DNA of 64,000 bases. It comes from Deroplatys truncata. Taxonomy: Eukaryota > Arthropoda > Insecta > Mantodea > Mantidae. The DNA lies in the NCBI GenBank assembly GCA_030765065.1, contig CM060990.1:418571198-418635197 (forward strand), given 5' to 3'. The notes beneath the pieces are model-generated. The model had not been told where the DNA came from. It worked only from the letters and a program-made list of their open reading frames with translations, and made no database searches. The translations under genes were made by a program, and so were the position numbers. Positions 10,226-21,965 of the stretch are shown piece after piece. Each line of letters begins with the position of its first letter. Position 1 is the first letter of the stretch.

Positions 10226-10672
10226 TCATTGCACTGTCAAACACTTGTCAATGGAAGAATGGTTAACCTCACTTAACAGCTCGGATGTTAACAAGGATTT
10301 TTGATCTGGACGTTCAGGAGATAATATTCCTACGACCACATTAGCTATAGATCTCACAGTAGCATCTGTGGTTTCATCTATCAAAATCCAAATATTATGA
10401 CCTTCCATATAACATCTGATGCTGTTAAGAGTATCGTCATAACAAGGAGACAAATAACATTTGCGGAAAGTTGACTGACAAGGAATTTTCAAAGTTGTAT
10501 ATTTCTCCAGAAACGTTTTAAAAGCGGGATTTTGCAGCTTATTAAATGGGATGTTCATGCTTACCATCATGTCACACAAATCCCTGTAAAACTTCGGTTT
10601 GGCTACATGAGTTCGTGATTTCTGATGTGGATAATATATCCTCACCCTTTCATTTCTAGGACGCAACGTCAT
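10226..10672 (-). pseudogene. hAT transposase core fragment (CGGBP1-like)
   Basis: A 148-codon open stretch of the transposase. It contains KFYRDLCDMMVSMNIPFNKL, then FLEKYTTLKIPCQSTFRKCY and WILIDETTDATVRSIANVVV. The IDETTD word is the first catalytic-Asp region of hAT transposases related to CGGBP1. It continues 3' in another frame (words such as ITHLTCLAHVF near 10090). The N-terminal zinc-finger part lies just upstream in a separate frame near 10700-10840. It is part of the element at 8983-11496 and cannot make a whole transposase. Confidence 0.75.
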
Positions 10673-11081
10673 ATTTTGTGAGTGTTTTATAGATTTACAG
10701 TGTCTTGCAACGAAAACCCTTCTATCTCCTTTGTTTCAATGTGGCATACTTTACAAAATATATTTTCCTCTCTTACATCAAAATATTCATGTCCATATTC
10801 ATTTATAAGTAAGACACTCTTCTTACTGGTTGTTTTCGGCACACCGCCGGACTTCGTAACTTCAGAACAGGTTGTACATGTACTGATCGATTGCTTAGAG
10901 TGAATGACTGGCAGTACTTGGGGGTCCTCAATGAAACCCTGTGCGCACGTAACTGTTTCCCAGTCAAAGTGCAACGAAACAGCAACTGTGTCCAAACCTA
11001 GTCATAATCATTATTCATTATCTTCCTGTTCTGGTGCTGTTTTCCCCCTATTTTTCCTTTCAATCCTGAAGTCGAAGGCGT

Positions 11082-11207
11082 CGCAAGGCAGAACCTATCG
11101 GTTGATTTAAAGGGGCAACAATCTGAGATTGTTATTTTCTTCAGCGCAAGGCAGGACCCATCAGTTGATTTAAAGCAGCAAGAATCTGAGATTGCTATTT
11201 TCTTCAG
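11082..11207 (+). repeat. 63 bp tandem duplication inside the hAT
   Basis: Two adjacent copies of a 63 bp unit that begins CGCAAGGCAG and ends TATTTTCTTCAG, differing at about eight positions. It lies in the 5' untranslated part of the hAT copy, between the terminal repeat and the coding remnant. Confidence 0.75.
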
Positions 11208-11790
11208 CGATGGTACTATTTCCTAGCTATGGCTGATTATAAGTCATACATGAAGTGGGTTGGGATTTGAATCCCACCTGTAACTTGTGTAGTATGTACT
11301 AGGTAAAAAGGTGCACTTTATTGACGTTTGAGTTAATAGAATTATATGGTCACAAATGCATTAGAGAATTTAGCTATAGAGGAACAGAAATTTCGCCGTG
11401 TTTAGCTCAAAATGTCGTCATATCTGTCATTACTCGCTAATAGAGTACATTTTTGTCATTTACACAAGACTAAAAGTAGTTAAGTTGACAACACTGTGTA
11501 GATCTCCGGTCTCAACTTGCATTATTCTTCGAGCTGCAGAAGTGAGTGATTCGAACCTTGGCCGTTCGTTGAAATTTTCATGCAAATGCCAAAATCCCTG
11601 GCGCTACCTAAACATGGTGGCTACTCGTATTATCATGCTCAGCCTCGTAAACTTGGTCGCTGCTAAAACCCTATGCGAAAGTGTAGACATTGAACAGGTG
11701 CTTGTATCGACTCACTAAACCTACGCAACTTCTCTCATTTATGTTTTCCAATTATGTAAATAAAGCCTAATTTTCGGTAAGCCACTTAAA

Positions 11791-13221
11791 GTTTGATTTT
11801 TGAAGTTACCTGACAGCCGTCACTTTGTCCACGTGGATATGTGCAACGTTACTACGTATAGTAGATGCCTTCCTATCTCCCTCCCCCCTTATCCCTTCGA
11901 GTTCCCAGTACTATAAACAAGCGTTCGGATATCTCCCGCATCAGCAGTAACATTGCAGGCGTAAGTGTATTAACCTAGTTTAAGAACAAGAAGTATTAAC
12001 TAACTGTTCTCAATACGAACTCACTGCGTTGTTGCGTCATGAAAAGTGTACTCGTACTCGAATCTGAAAGGCTCGTGGTGAACCGAAGTGAGTTTTGCTA
12101 TATACATACCCTTGGAAGGGCTTTACCATAGGTAAGATGGATTGTTGTAGGGTGAAGGTTTGGTGTTGATGTTGGGGGTGTGATGGGAGGTAACTCCATG
12201 TTTTTATAGGCTCCTCAGTGGCTGTCTTTTCAGGAGCAGCGCCAGTGCCCTGTTCCGCTGAAGTTTATTTTTGTTTAAATTTTGATTGGTTGAATTTTGT
12301 TTACCACTCCCATTGGGAGGGGGGAGTACTTGGTGACAGCATGTTTTTGCTGTTGGCAAGTTTAAAGCCTTCGTTACCGGGGGTGCCCGCAAGCCATGCG
12401 AGGAACCCGGTAGCGTCTGTATTGTGATAAGTGTGATTCTGAGTACATATATACAAGTTTTATGAAATTCTCTTGTAAAGAGTGAATAACTGCACTATAC
12501 AGTTGAATCTCTCTCCTAAGATGCAATATGCATTCCAACTAAATATTATCCACATAATTTATTTATATTTATTTATATATTAAAATATATCTATATATAA
12601 TATATATCTATATAGTATATGATAAATATATATTATATATAAAATAAATACATATCTAGAAACGATCATCCCACTTATTTTAAGAGCATGTGCAATCGTT
12701 TTCCTCACTTGGTTGAAAGAAATAAGAGGTTCACTGTGAAGGAGCATATTCTCCTCTTCCTCCTCGAAGAATTCCCTAAGAGAAAAGACAAACTCCCTGG
12801 CTTGGCTGTGAAATGTAACACCATGACCAGAAGCTGATCTTTGTCTTGGACCATGAATCCTCGGTCTACCTCTAACTCTACCTCCTAAGTCTTGCTTCCT
12901 TAACTACGTATTTTATCAGAGTTTTAACAAAGTAAGCTAACAACACATGCAACCAACTGAACACCCAAGCGAATTCCGCTGTATAAGCAATAACTATCTG
13001 AGGAGTAAATGATTCACCAGCGTAACAACCTTTCTTTACATTTCCATAGTAACGGCCTTCCCCCCTTACCCTTCAACCCTGTGTTTAACATGCCGTTTTT
13101 CTTCTTTAAAAAAAATCAGACTATATAACTCGACCACAATAGTATTGCACTTCGCTGGGCTGGCTTCAGCTTGTATTCAAATGCAGGTTTTTGCAAGGTC
13201 AAGTGCAACAATATCCTGGTT
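11791..13221. mobile_element. Inserted 1.4 kb segment, no full element recognised
   Basis: Apart from the DDE-type fragment at 12660-12900 no gene is seen. 11920-11930 has a TATAAAC word and 12540-12660 is nearly pure A/T. A short hairpin-like CCCATTGGGAGG lies near 12310. 12900-13020 shares words (CAGAGTTTTAACAAAGTAAGCTAAC-like, ACAACAC, TGAACGCAC-like) with 26850-27000, suggesting the same element family's leader in both places. Confidence 0.4.
12660..12900 (-). pseudogene. IS630/Tc1-type DDE transposase, N-terminal fragment
   Basis: The minus strand encodes GVTFHSQAREFVFSLREFFE, then an acidic run, then PLISFNQVRKTIAHALKISG. This matches the N-terminal pattern (helical repeat, then KV-ER-A-ATG-S) of the DDE_3-type transposase lineage present at 25194-26568, though from a different subfamily. 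Only the N-terminal region survives. Confidence 0.45.
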
Positions 13222-13395
13222 GACTTACACATACACAGCTAACTTAGATCGAAGAATCTATCTTAAGTAATATCGTGATCGACTTGCACATACAGCTAAC
13301 TTAGATCGAAGAATCTATCTTAAATAATATCATGGTTGACTTACACATACAGTTAACTTAGATCGAACAGTCTATCTTAAAATTGTGTTCTGTAT
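13222..13395 (+). repeat. 57-59 bp triplication in dispersed repeat
   Basis: Three copies begin GACTTACACATAC or GACTTGCACATAC at 13222, 13281 and 13338, each followed by AACTTAGATCGAA and TCTATCTTAA. The related copy at 35590 has only one unit, so the number of units varies between members of the family. Confidence 0.8.
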
Positions 13396-13800
13396 TGTGT
13401 AAATTTGTTACATGCGCGTGAAGGTACATTTCTCTACAAATGCATTTATATGTGAAAACGGTATACGGCATTAAATCACATAAGGAAGCAAAGAGACAAA
13501 TAAATTGTTCATCACGGGAGATCGAACCCCGGTTTCCACAAGCAGAAATGTTAATCATTGCAGTACGTACAGTACTACGAAATACTCTGTATGTTCCGTC
13601 TTGATGTAGGCTACTTACGCCACGAATACCAAGCTGTGTACATTACCAGTCATTCCTCTCGTGGTTAAAACGAACACGAGCATTCGGCGTGACCGGCGAA
13701 CGATCTCCCAGAGGTAACGTTAAGATATCAAGAGTACAAGCGACCATGCATCGAGAAGAAAAGCCGAGCGCCGAAACCGGTTTAGATCGCTCGTTTGCAG

Positions 13801-14549
13801 ATCTCTAGTAGCGTATTTAAACATAAACATGAAAGCTTGGAACTTACAAACCTCTATATTTACGCAGTAAGTTTCATAGGGCGGCAGTATTTTGCTGATT
13901 CGGTGAAGCAGTCCCTATCCTGTATCACTATACTACAGTTACAAACGATACACATAATCTATCAAACTCAGTGTTTTCCCAAGTTTTTTAATAAATATGG
14001 GAGCAAAAAGATTACTAGTTTAACACTTAATACTAGCACATTTTTGGGTCTCCCAAACATTATTGACAAATTAGTATTACAACTCCAAACAGTACGGCAA
14101 ATTCTCAACTTGATTTAGCTGCTATTTCAAGATCTAAAACTACTGTCGGTGTAATACAAATCTGTAACATATCTTATAGCATTGGCTTAATTTTTTGGAG
14201 AAAGTGTAATACTATTAGTCCGGAATTTCGGTAATGCAATATTACGATAATTACTACTGCTTTCATTCCAAGCCCGAGGAACACGCCTGTCCTGTAGAGC
14301 TCAAGTATCATGAGCATGTACTTTAAGATTAGTTCTTTCTCACGATAGATTGCTACTTGGCCTAATTAGCACTTAGCTTATAGAAACAATGTAATGGTAT
14401 AGTGTACGCAGGATAATTAAATATAAATCTATGACCTTGATTATGACTTATGGTGTGAGCTGCTCTATTTAATAATGAACATACATCAGAAGGCGGGAAT
14501 TTCTCAGTAGTTCAGAGCTTTCGGGGTGTGTGTGTGTGTGTATGTGTGT

Positions 14550-14592
<43 letters not shown>

Positions 14593-15280
14593 CGCGTCCC
14601 CCTCCCCGAGAATTACACAAGCCGTCAGTTTTATCCTTCAGCTGCGACCAGCTTTCTCTTTCTTGGGCTTAGTTGTTGATCACTATTAATTATATCAGTA
14701 TAATTTTGCGGGTGGCCTTTTCAGCTTCTGGTTTACTAACAACTGGAGTACTTCCACATTTGGTGGTCCAATTCGAGATGACGCTTCTGCATATTAAAAC
14801 AGGGATAAGGAAACAAAATGAATAACTTCTCTCAGCCTGCTGCTTTTTCCTTTTTAGTTCAAATTCTCAGGTCGAAATGCTGGGAGTACACAGCAGAAGC
14901 CAGAGTAGGTTGCCATATTTTCTGCTTATTTGTAAATTTAAATTAACAAACAACACAGGATCATTTTGTTGATAGATTATTTTGTTGATAGAGCATATAG
15001 GTATATTTCACGAAGTTCAACGCCTAAAGGTAACTTTACGCACACCAAACTGTATTGAAACACCCTTTCCTAATCTCTCTCTCACCACACCGTCTCGACC
15101 ACGATACCAGCTCGAAAATTACAGTTGTATGAATTTATTGATCAATTTAGCACTTTACACAAAAAACAAAAATAGCTAATGCACCTCACACGAAGCTTAC
15201 TCTTAAAAACAGTGACAAATCGTGACGGCCGCGTGCAAAGACTAGCGACAATGCTCGGGGATAGGGCATTGCCAATCTAA
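13801..15280. other. No recognisable gene; TG/CG microsatellite
   Basis: A (TG)n tract with TATG interruptions and a CGCGCG tail lies at about 14527-14597. The remaining sequence has short frames without family resemblance. Confidence 0.55.
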
Positions 15281-15520
15281 GGCAGCTTTCAGACGATCAA
15301 CCACACGCAACGACACAGCACCGGTTGTAACCGTCCAACAACAGGGTTAGATGACAGACGAACAACTTCCCGATAACAACTGTTTAACGATACTGAGCGC
15401 AACAGCAGAAACCCTACAACCGATTGCAAAGACACACCACTTGCAAGCCACTGAAGGACGTAACAGATGAGTGGAGGCATTCACAGTCAACATGACTTGG
15501 ATATCGACTGATTTATTTTA

Positions 15521-15718
15521 TTGATTGAAAGTAAACCGGCATTATGGGATTGTCGAGTGACAAAATATGCAAATAAGGTTAAAAAAAAACAGGAAGCTTG
15601 GAGAGAACTGTGCTCTGACCTGGTGGCGGATTTCAGCAATTTGCCAGGAGAGAAGCAGAGAGAAACTGTTAAGCTTTCTGCGTTGTTATTGTTATTATTA
15701 AAATGCAGTAGGTACTGA
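15521..15718 (+). pseudogene. MADF (Myb/SANT-like) DNA-binding domain fragment of Harbinger
   Basis: The frame encodes IESKPALWDCRVTKYANK, then KKQEAWRELCSDLVADF and LPGEKQRETVK. This is the MADF pattern (I-x-RPALWD, then an AW-ElC-L helix) as in Adf-1-type proteins. In PIF/Harbinger elements the second gene encodes such a protein, which helps bring the transposase to the ends and into the nucleus. The C-terminal BESS-like region is absent and the frame ends in a Leu-rich tail, so this is the first exon or a truncated piece. Confidence 0.65.
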
Positions 15719-16249
15719 CAATGGTACAGCCTTATGAAATTGCATGGAATGGGATTAGAACATATTATCTGTATTCAAGAGAAATATTAAGTTGTTTTTC
15801 GTAGAATATGGAGTAAAACAATAAAAATGTAAAAGTAAACCCAAAATTCTTATTAAATGCATTGGTGTTTATCTATGAATATATTTTTGTTTTCAATAAT
15901 ACATTTATTTTTTCATTGTCGCTTTAGTAGTAAATATTTCATAGGGAGTTACCGACAAAGAGATTTATTAATTCATTATTGCCATGATAATATTTGTTTT
16001 TATACTCGTAGCATACTAAATCATGTGTATATATTTGACACATTTCACTAATTTTATTCCTGGTACGAAATATTGTTAGACAGTCTTGAAATTATGCTTT
16101 TGGGTTACGCTTTTAAAATTTTTGTGTGTTGCTATGGTACTTGGCCAACGGCTGAGAAACATTCAACAACCTTATTACATATATTATTATCTGTTTCTGC
16201 TGTATCCATCCTTTCTGATAAATCTAAACCTTCAATGGTCATCGTACCT

Positions 16250-16471
16250 TCACGCGATAGCCATCCCTATCCCTTTCTTTTTCGACATATGAATTTCTAG
16301 TTTGCCAAGAAGTTCAGTAAAAGATTTGATAGACATCCTAAAATAATTGAAAAATTTATCTTCATCCTCAATAAGTTCATGAAACAAAATATAAAAGGCA
16401 CCATCACTTAAACGCGAACAAAAGATAGGATAAACGTTAAAACGCCTCCATTTCCGTTTCTTTTTTGCCTC
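16250..16471 (-). pseudogene. Harbinger transposase, N-terminal fragment
   Basis: A 73-codon open frame on the minus strand without an ATG at its upstream end. It encodes KRKWRRFNVYPIFCSRLSDG, then FYILFHELIEDEDKFFNYFR, then MSIKSFTELLGKLEIHMS. This is the conserved N-terminal helix region of PIF/Harbinger (DDE_Tnp_4) transposases, with WxHP-like NVYP and FxxYFRMS words. The DDE catalytic domain is not found downstream. A stop lies just upstream (16472-16474) and another closes the frame at 16250-16252. Confidence 0.7.
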
Positions 16472-16612
16472 TTAGCAGAACCCAAAAACCTCAAGCTTCC
16501 TCTGGCTACAACATATGGAAACGGTGCTCTATCTGGTTGTAGCGTAGTTGTTCGTAAGTTGCATATTGTGAAATGGCTAGTTGCAGGCAGTTGACGTCTG
16601 AAGGCTACCTAA

Positions 16613-18959
16613 ATCTCTGTATTATCTGCGACAGGACCGCCTCCAGGGAGGGGGGTGGATCACGGCCCAAGTTGCGTCATCAGGAACATTTGGGGGGGGG
16701 GGATTCGACATTTTAGGGAATACAAAAATATTGAAGTAAATTAACGCAGGTAATATAAACACATTTATTACAAATTTAATCGAGTACTCTAATTGTTAAC
16801 TCAGTTTGTATCTTTAAGTTTGTTAATCTAAATGTGTTTTATATCCACCCTAAAGTAGATTATGTTGAGTACATCTGTCTGGTATGATGTGGCGTATCAA
16901 ATCATAATTTTTGGAAATGTATAAAAGGAATTATAGCATAATTGGTAGGATTCTAGTTGTTTAGAACGTTCGGTGTTAATACACTTACTATATTGGCCTA
17001 TTTAGATAGCTACAATAGAATACATTGAAGTACCAAGTAATAAAATACACCACCTGCCAAATATTTTTGTTTGTAATTATTTGCTATAAATGTTACGAAT
17101 TTTTATTGATTTTAACTTTCCAATTATTTGTTTAAGCTTTTATTGTGTACCAGTATCATAATAGCTACTACAGTATCTATAAAACAACTCCTTTGCGAAG
17201 CTTTCCAGCGGTATACAAAAGGAACTGAATAGTTGAAATTGGGCTCTCAGAAAAATTGCGGGGAGGATTATTGTTTTAGGAGGCGATGCGCCATAGCTTT
17301 GGGGAGGATGAGCACCCCTGATCTGCGATAAGTTTACGCCGATGTTTATGTCAACGTCATCCAATGTGAACGCGTGCATTAAGTTGCTTAAGTTACACTT
17401 ATGTCTTAAGTTTCATTGTGAATGGCCATTAATTCTTCTGTTAATGTCACTTTCCTTCAATCCTAATTCGTTTTCTACGGTACTCTGTTAATATTGTGCC
17501 TAATATTTCACTCTGTATTACTTAACTAATTGTTACAAATTGCGTATATGTACGTGAACCATTTCTACGCACGAAAAGACAAGAACCCTTGAGCCTTAAT
17601 GTGGGTGCTTAGGTTTGTTTTGGTTCATTTCAACCTAAGGATAAACGAATTAGACACATTTGTGGGGCAGGGTACAATAGTGTAGCCAATGCAAACGGTC
17701 CCGCGGGTTCCTCCCCCCCCTCAACGTCGCTGTCGCTGTATTCTGGACACGAGCCAACATTAATATGCGAGTCATCCGAACTATGGCTGTAATATGCGAG
17801 TCATCCGAACTATGACTGTACCTTTTTATGCCCAAATTAGGTTTATCCACAAAGTTGCGCAGGGATCATTTTGGGTAAATGTAACAACGTGAATGGTGAG
17901 ATATAAGAGAAAACGTGGAAACAATTACTTGACGAGGAATGAAGCGCAGAAATGAATATTTAAATTCATCACATTAATTTATCTGTTGTAACACCGCAGT
18001 CCCACCCTCTTAAAGTCAATGGCTGTCGCGTTACTGCTGCTTCCTCATAATGCGCGCGACATCAATAGATGACGCAGCTGCTGGAAACACAAACAGGTAT
18101 ATTATAATGGGCTACTTTAAATGACAAATAAGGTCCCTGTGGTTTTAAATTAATGATGTAATTTCTCTCTTTAAATACACAGCAGACCTAAAGAACTTAT
18201 CAATCACCTCTCATAATCCAATTAATGCTAGGTACTAGGCTTCGGCCGACAGACATCTGCTTTTAAAACGAGTGAATGCGGTATCCAACCTATTAGTTTG
18301 AGTAAAAAAGAGTGCGATTTCGAAGAATTACAGCATTCTGACACAGTTTGTGTCAGCACCGATAAACGTGCTTGTTCTATCCATTGGTGTAAGTGCAATG
18401 AATTATGAGGAAAGTGTGTGTTGCTCGGACTATGAAAACACAAAATTTGCGAATGGTAACTTTATTGGTATAACAAAGCGCCCTAATTTTCATGAATTAA
18501 TTATAGATCTAATGCTTTGAATTTAGTGAGGTATAATTTAGTATTAAAAAAAAGCAGAGCTAAAATGAAATTACTCGCCACCAATGTTCCTGCTACAAAC
18601 GGTTCATATCGTGGATTAGTTCATGGACGGCTATTGCACACAGAAGAACAGTCGTCGTACTATTACATTATGTAGTGCTTAATATTAGAAATGCATATAA
18701 AGAACCAAGTATATGTAAACTTCAAGCTTCACTAATATTCTTTGGTAATGACAGATCAATCAATAATGCTGTATCCGGTAATGGTTCCACACATTGCGAG
18801 TAAAAATGCTTTTTTATTTCACTCATTATCAGCAGTTTTCATTCTTCCTTAGTTTCTTCATATTTATTTTTCATTATCGAAGACCCAGACGCTAGTACTG
18901 ATTTTGACATGTCTTTTCTTTTTTAATTTACATTGTAACTGCAATCTATTGTTGCAATC
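16613..18959. other. No recognisable gene; small 29-31 bp tandem duplication
   Basis: AT-rich DNA with scattered G-runs (16691-16701). ATATGCGAGTCATCCGAACT occurs twice in tandem at about 17764 and 17793. No coding domain or transposon end was identified in this 2.3 kb. Confidence 0.5.
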
Positions 18960-20240
18960 ATGGATCCAAGTTGAAAGCCCTTATATGAAAAATCTGATGT
19001 TAGCCTCACGTTTTTTACACACTGACGTTTCCTTTTATATAATTTCTACAAACTGTTCTTATGAAAGCTTAGTTTTCTATCTGCTTCAAGTTAATCGAGA
19101 CAAACCGTTGCAAAATTAGTTCCACTACACATTTCATTGCAAGTAAGAGGATAGAAGAAACCGAATCGATGTCAGATGTTTAAACGTGAACGGCTACATG
19201 CTAGCCTTCAAATTCCATATTCTTCCATGCTGTCGCGAGAAACAACTGAATAGCGACAGCAGTTTAAAATGACAAAGTATTGAAAAATCCTCAACAATAG
19301 TAACAGATATCTCGGAAACGGTTGATGGCACAAATAGGTTATTAAAAATAAATTGTGTGTTTTAGAAAGATCTATAATTCTTTGTAGTATGTTTTTGTAT
19401 ACCTCTTAACGTTTACCAGTTATATAAAACTACACAAGGTTCCTTTCAAGTGAAAAGGGCTTCAAAGACTTGCCATATAAATATCTTAAAGTATGGTATT
19501 TTAATCAAAATCGTTAAAGCCATTTCTCAGAAAATAAAAAATTTCGAAAACTTTTCCATGTAACGGATAATTTGGTGTGGGGGCAGATTGCCTCGAAAAT
19601 CTTCGTGTCTATCTTTGGAAGATACTGAGCTTAAACAGCAAGTTTAGTATTTATCTGGTTTTCCCTTTTTGAGTTAGGCTGTTCACAGACAGACACACAG
19701 ACAAGACAGACAGACAGACAGACGCGCGCGCGCGGACCTTATTCTAAAAATCTGATGTATTACATTCACATCAGTTTCTCTACCTATTATCAGTTACTTT
19801 TATATAGCTTCAGCAAACCATTCTTAGTGAAGCTTATTTTTCTATCTACTTCATGTTAATCGAGGTACACCGTTACAGAAATACTTTCGTTACACATTTC
19901 ATTGAAGGTACCAGGTAGGCAGGAAATCGAATCGATAGTCAGATGATTAAAAACCGGGTGGCAATATGTTGGCTCAGAGATTCCATTCTCTTTACATAAC
20001 ATCGTGAGAAACACTACATAGAGAACAAAAATTTTAAAAAATGACAAGTATTGAAAACTTCAAACCAATAAACAACAACAAATATCTCGTAAATGCCTGG
20101 TGACACAAAAAACGTTTTTGAAATCGTGTGTTCTAAAAATATATACTTTTTTTGCGGAAAACGTTTTTGTCTATCTCTTATGGTTTACATCATGATGGCT
20201 CTCTTGTCCAAAATAAAGCAAGTTATACATACAGCAACGC
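18960..20240 (+). repeat. Dispersed ~770 bp repeat, two tandem copies
   Basis: Copy a covers about 18980-19745 and copy b about 19746-20235. Both begin AAAATCTGATGT and run through CTATCTRCTTCAWGTTAATC, CACATTTCATTG, CGAGAAACAACT or CGTGAGAAACAC, and ATATCTCG. Copy a ends with TTTTTGAGTTAGGCTG, a GACAGACA run (19692-19725) and a CGCGCGCGGACCTT stretch, straight into copy b. Copy b stops early. Related copies lie at 29320-30480. There is no coding capacity; this may be a satellite or a non-autonomous element. Confidence 0.75.
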
Positions 20241-20334
20241 GTATTACGAATTCATCTCGGACATGCTTAGACCAGATACTTACCAGTTGTAATCTCCAAA
20301 ATGTCTCGACCAGAAATATCAACACAGGAATCTG

Positions 20335-20700
20335 AGACAATAACAGTATTTTTAACGCTGGAGATGCTCAATAACAATAATCAACCGGTCCAAAAAGGAA
20401 AATTTAATCAGCAAAACTCAAGACTACTTTAGGTACATCATAAACGATGAAAATTGGACTGAATTAGATAGTAACTGTGTAAATAAAAAAACGAATAGCT
20501 TTCTAAACACTGTAACCTATTACAATATAGCATTTCTGTAAGAAATTGCAGCCTTTAGAAAGCACCTCAAAAGATAAAACTTGGCTAACAAAAGGAATCA
20601 TTGTCTCTTGTAAACGAAGGCGACTGCTTAGAGAAATCAATAAAACGTCAAACGACTATTTAAGTGCTATTTTAAGCAATACTAAAATGCCCAAGTCAAG
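20335..20700 (+). pseudogene. LINE fragment, linker between endonuclease and RT
   Basis: The frame encodes TWLTKGIIVSCKRRRLLREI near 20580, followed by a NKTSNDYLSAILSNT word. W-TKGI-SCKRKR-L is a common signature just before the reverse transcriptase of jockey/CR1-type non-LTR retrotransposons. It is cut off by unrelated sequence from about 20690. It may belong to the same family as the RT piece at 27320-28715. Confidence 0.5.
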
Positions 20701-20867
20701 ACATAAAGGAGCCCCCCCCAAAAAAAGAAAGAATGACAACTACATTAACAAACACAAAAACAAAGGAAATGCATTATGGGACCAGGAAGGCCCCAGAAGT
20801 TCTGCTGACCCCCTCACGCTTTAAGAGAACCTAACTTTTATCCGCAATGTCAGTTCTCTACGACTAC

Positions 20868-20869
20868 TT

Positions 20870-20910
<41 letters not shown>
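20868..20910. repeat. (CT)n microsatellite
   Basis: About 20 CT units followed by CACGCATATATATACATATA. Confidence 0.9.
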
Positions 20911-20911
<1 letters not shown>

Positions 20912-21135
20912 GCATATATATACATATACACATGATGAATAAATAAAACCTAGGAAGAGACATATGTGGTGAAAGAACAAGACTGTTCTGAGCGAAAGAC
21001 AAAAACAGGAAGTCACTCAAGAAAATTATTCAATATTTCGGGTTTACCGCTTCATCAGGAGATTAAAAGATTAAAAGCATACACAAAATGAAAACACATT
21101 TGATGGTCGACTGCACTGGTTAATAAAAATCTTCA

Positions 21136-21372
21136 TTAGTAGATCCTTCTCAAATTGTGTGGTGTCACTTCATTTACTGCCTCCCTTGTGATATATTCCA
21201 CTCCCGCTAAAGTAAATGTTTTGTTGTATCTTGCAACATAGCCCTTTACCTCTATCCAGATTAGCACTAGGGGGTTGAGGTGGCAATGGTATGGGAGCAA
21301 TCTAATGGCTTGATGGCCATGTTCTTTAGCTAGTTCATCCACAACATATTTGAGGTTGTTTTCATTTATGAG
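21136..21372 (-). pseudogene. IS630/Tc1-type DDE transposase C-terminal fragment, cut by a hAT
   Basis: The minus strand encodes YVVDELAKEHGHQAIRLLPY, then HCHLNPLVLIWIEVKGYVAR and an NKTFTL word. LPPYHC-LNPIELIWA-VK is the region of the third catalytic residue in this DDE_3-type lineage. Here the IEL is changed to LVL, so the catalytic Glu is lost. The open frame runs on across 21373 into hAT sequence, but that extension is not part of the gene: the boundary is fixed by the hAT end and its target duplication. Confidence 0.6.
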
Positions 21373-21965
21373 CAGGGGCGGCTTCATAATATGGTAGCAC
21401 GTTTGCGCTACAACCAAAATCCTGGCTCTCCCTTTAATGTAAATAACGTATACGATTCATACACTTCGGTTTTCAATCTGACATGATCTTGTGGAGTGGA
21501 CTTCGGCAAGCGTTGTATTGTTTGCAGGTGCCAAGTAGTGCACTCCAGGCTTCAACCCACATTGGTATAATGGAAAAGTATAGGGAATGACGAACCAAGG
21601 GAGTGGAGAGGTGTATGGGGGGGAAGTGCGGGGCATAAGCTGCATGTTGTTGGTTAACCTCTTAGTCAGAGAGCATAGAATAGGATGATCAACAGGAAGA
21701 ATACTTCTCGTTTCGTCCCATACACAGAGCCATCTATTGAATTCACAGTAAATGTTTACCTCACTTTCGGTCTTCTATCTACTGAACTGCATCTCTGATC
21801 ATTACATTGCCTGTATACCACGTGGTTTGTGCCGTGTTGTGTGTATCGGATTTTAATTTATGAATCAAAGTGGTTTATTTAGCTAAATACAGGTAAACGC
21901 TGCAATAAAGAGAAACAAGGAATTCCGTTCAGTCTCTTATAGCGCAACCGTTTTCAACGCTAAAC

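Larger units (their letters stand above)
8983..11496 (-). mobile_element. hAT element, CGGBP1-like transposase lineage
   Basis: Termini CAGTGTTGCCAAC (8983) and GTTGACAACACTG (ending 11496) are inverted repeats of 13 bp with one mismatch. The flanking octamers TCTATATC (8975-8982) and TGTAGATC (11497-11504) agree at 6 of 8 positions, as expected for an aged hAT target duplication. The minus-strand coding sequence shows a degenerate BED-type start (HEYFDVREENIFCKVCHIET, near 10790), a central transposase block (10226-10672) and the C-terminal TSCDVERSFSRNKL dimerisation motif near 9510. It carries frameshifts and stops between these blocks and is inactive. A second piece of the same family lies at 34916-35177. 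Confidence 0.65.
11575..13800. repeat. Dispersed repeat copy 1, split by a 1.4 kb insertion
   Basis: 11609-11790 matches 35440-35600, and 13222-13800 matches 35600-36075, where the two halves are contiguous. Shared words include ACTTCTCTCATTTATG, AATAAAGCCTAATTTTCGG, GTGTTCTGTATTGTGTAAAT and GAGCGCCGAAACCGGTTTA. The interval 11791-13221 is therefore an insertion in this copy, or a deletion in the other. A minus-strand tRNA-like B-box word (CCGGGGTTCGATCTC) lies at 13517-13531. Confidence 0.65.
15281..16609. mobile_element. PIF/Harbinger deletion derivative with TAA target duplication
   Basis: The left end GGCAGCTTTCAGACGATCAA at 15281 and the right end TTGACGTCTGAAGGCTACC ending at 16609 are imperfect inverted repeats. 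Both are flanked by TAA (15278-15280 and 16610-16612), the target site class of PIF/Harbinger. The element carries remnants of both genes known for this superfamily, in convergent orientation: a MADF-domain frame on the plus strand and an N-terminal transposase piece on the minus strand. The DDE part of the transposase is missing, so it is a non-autonomous internal-deletion copy of 1,329 bp. Confidence 0.75.
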
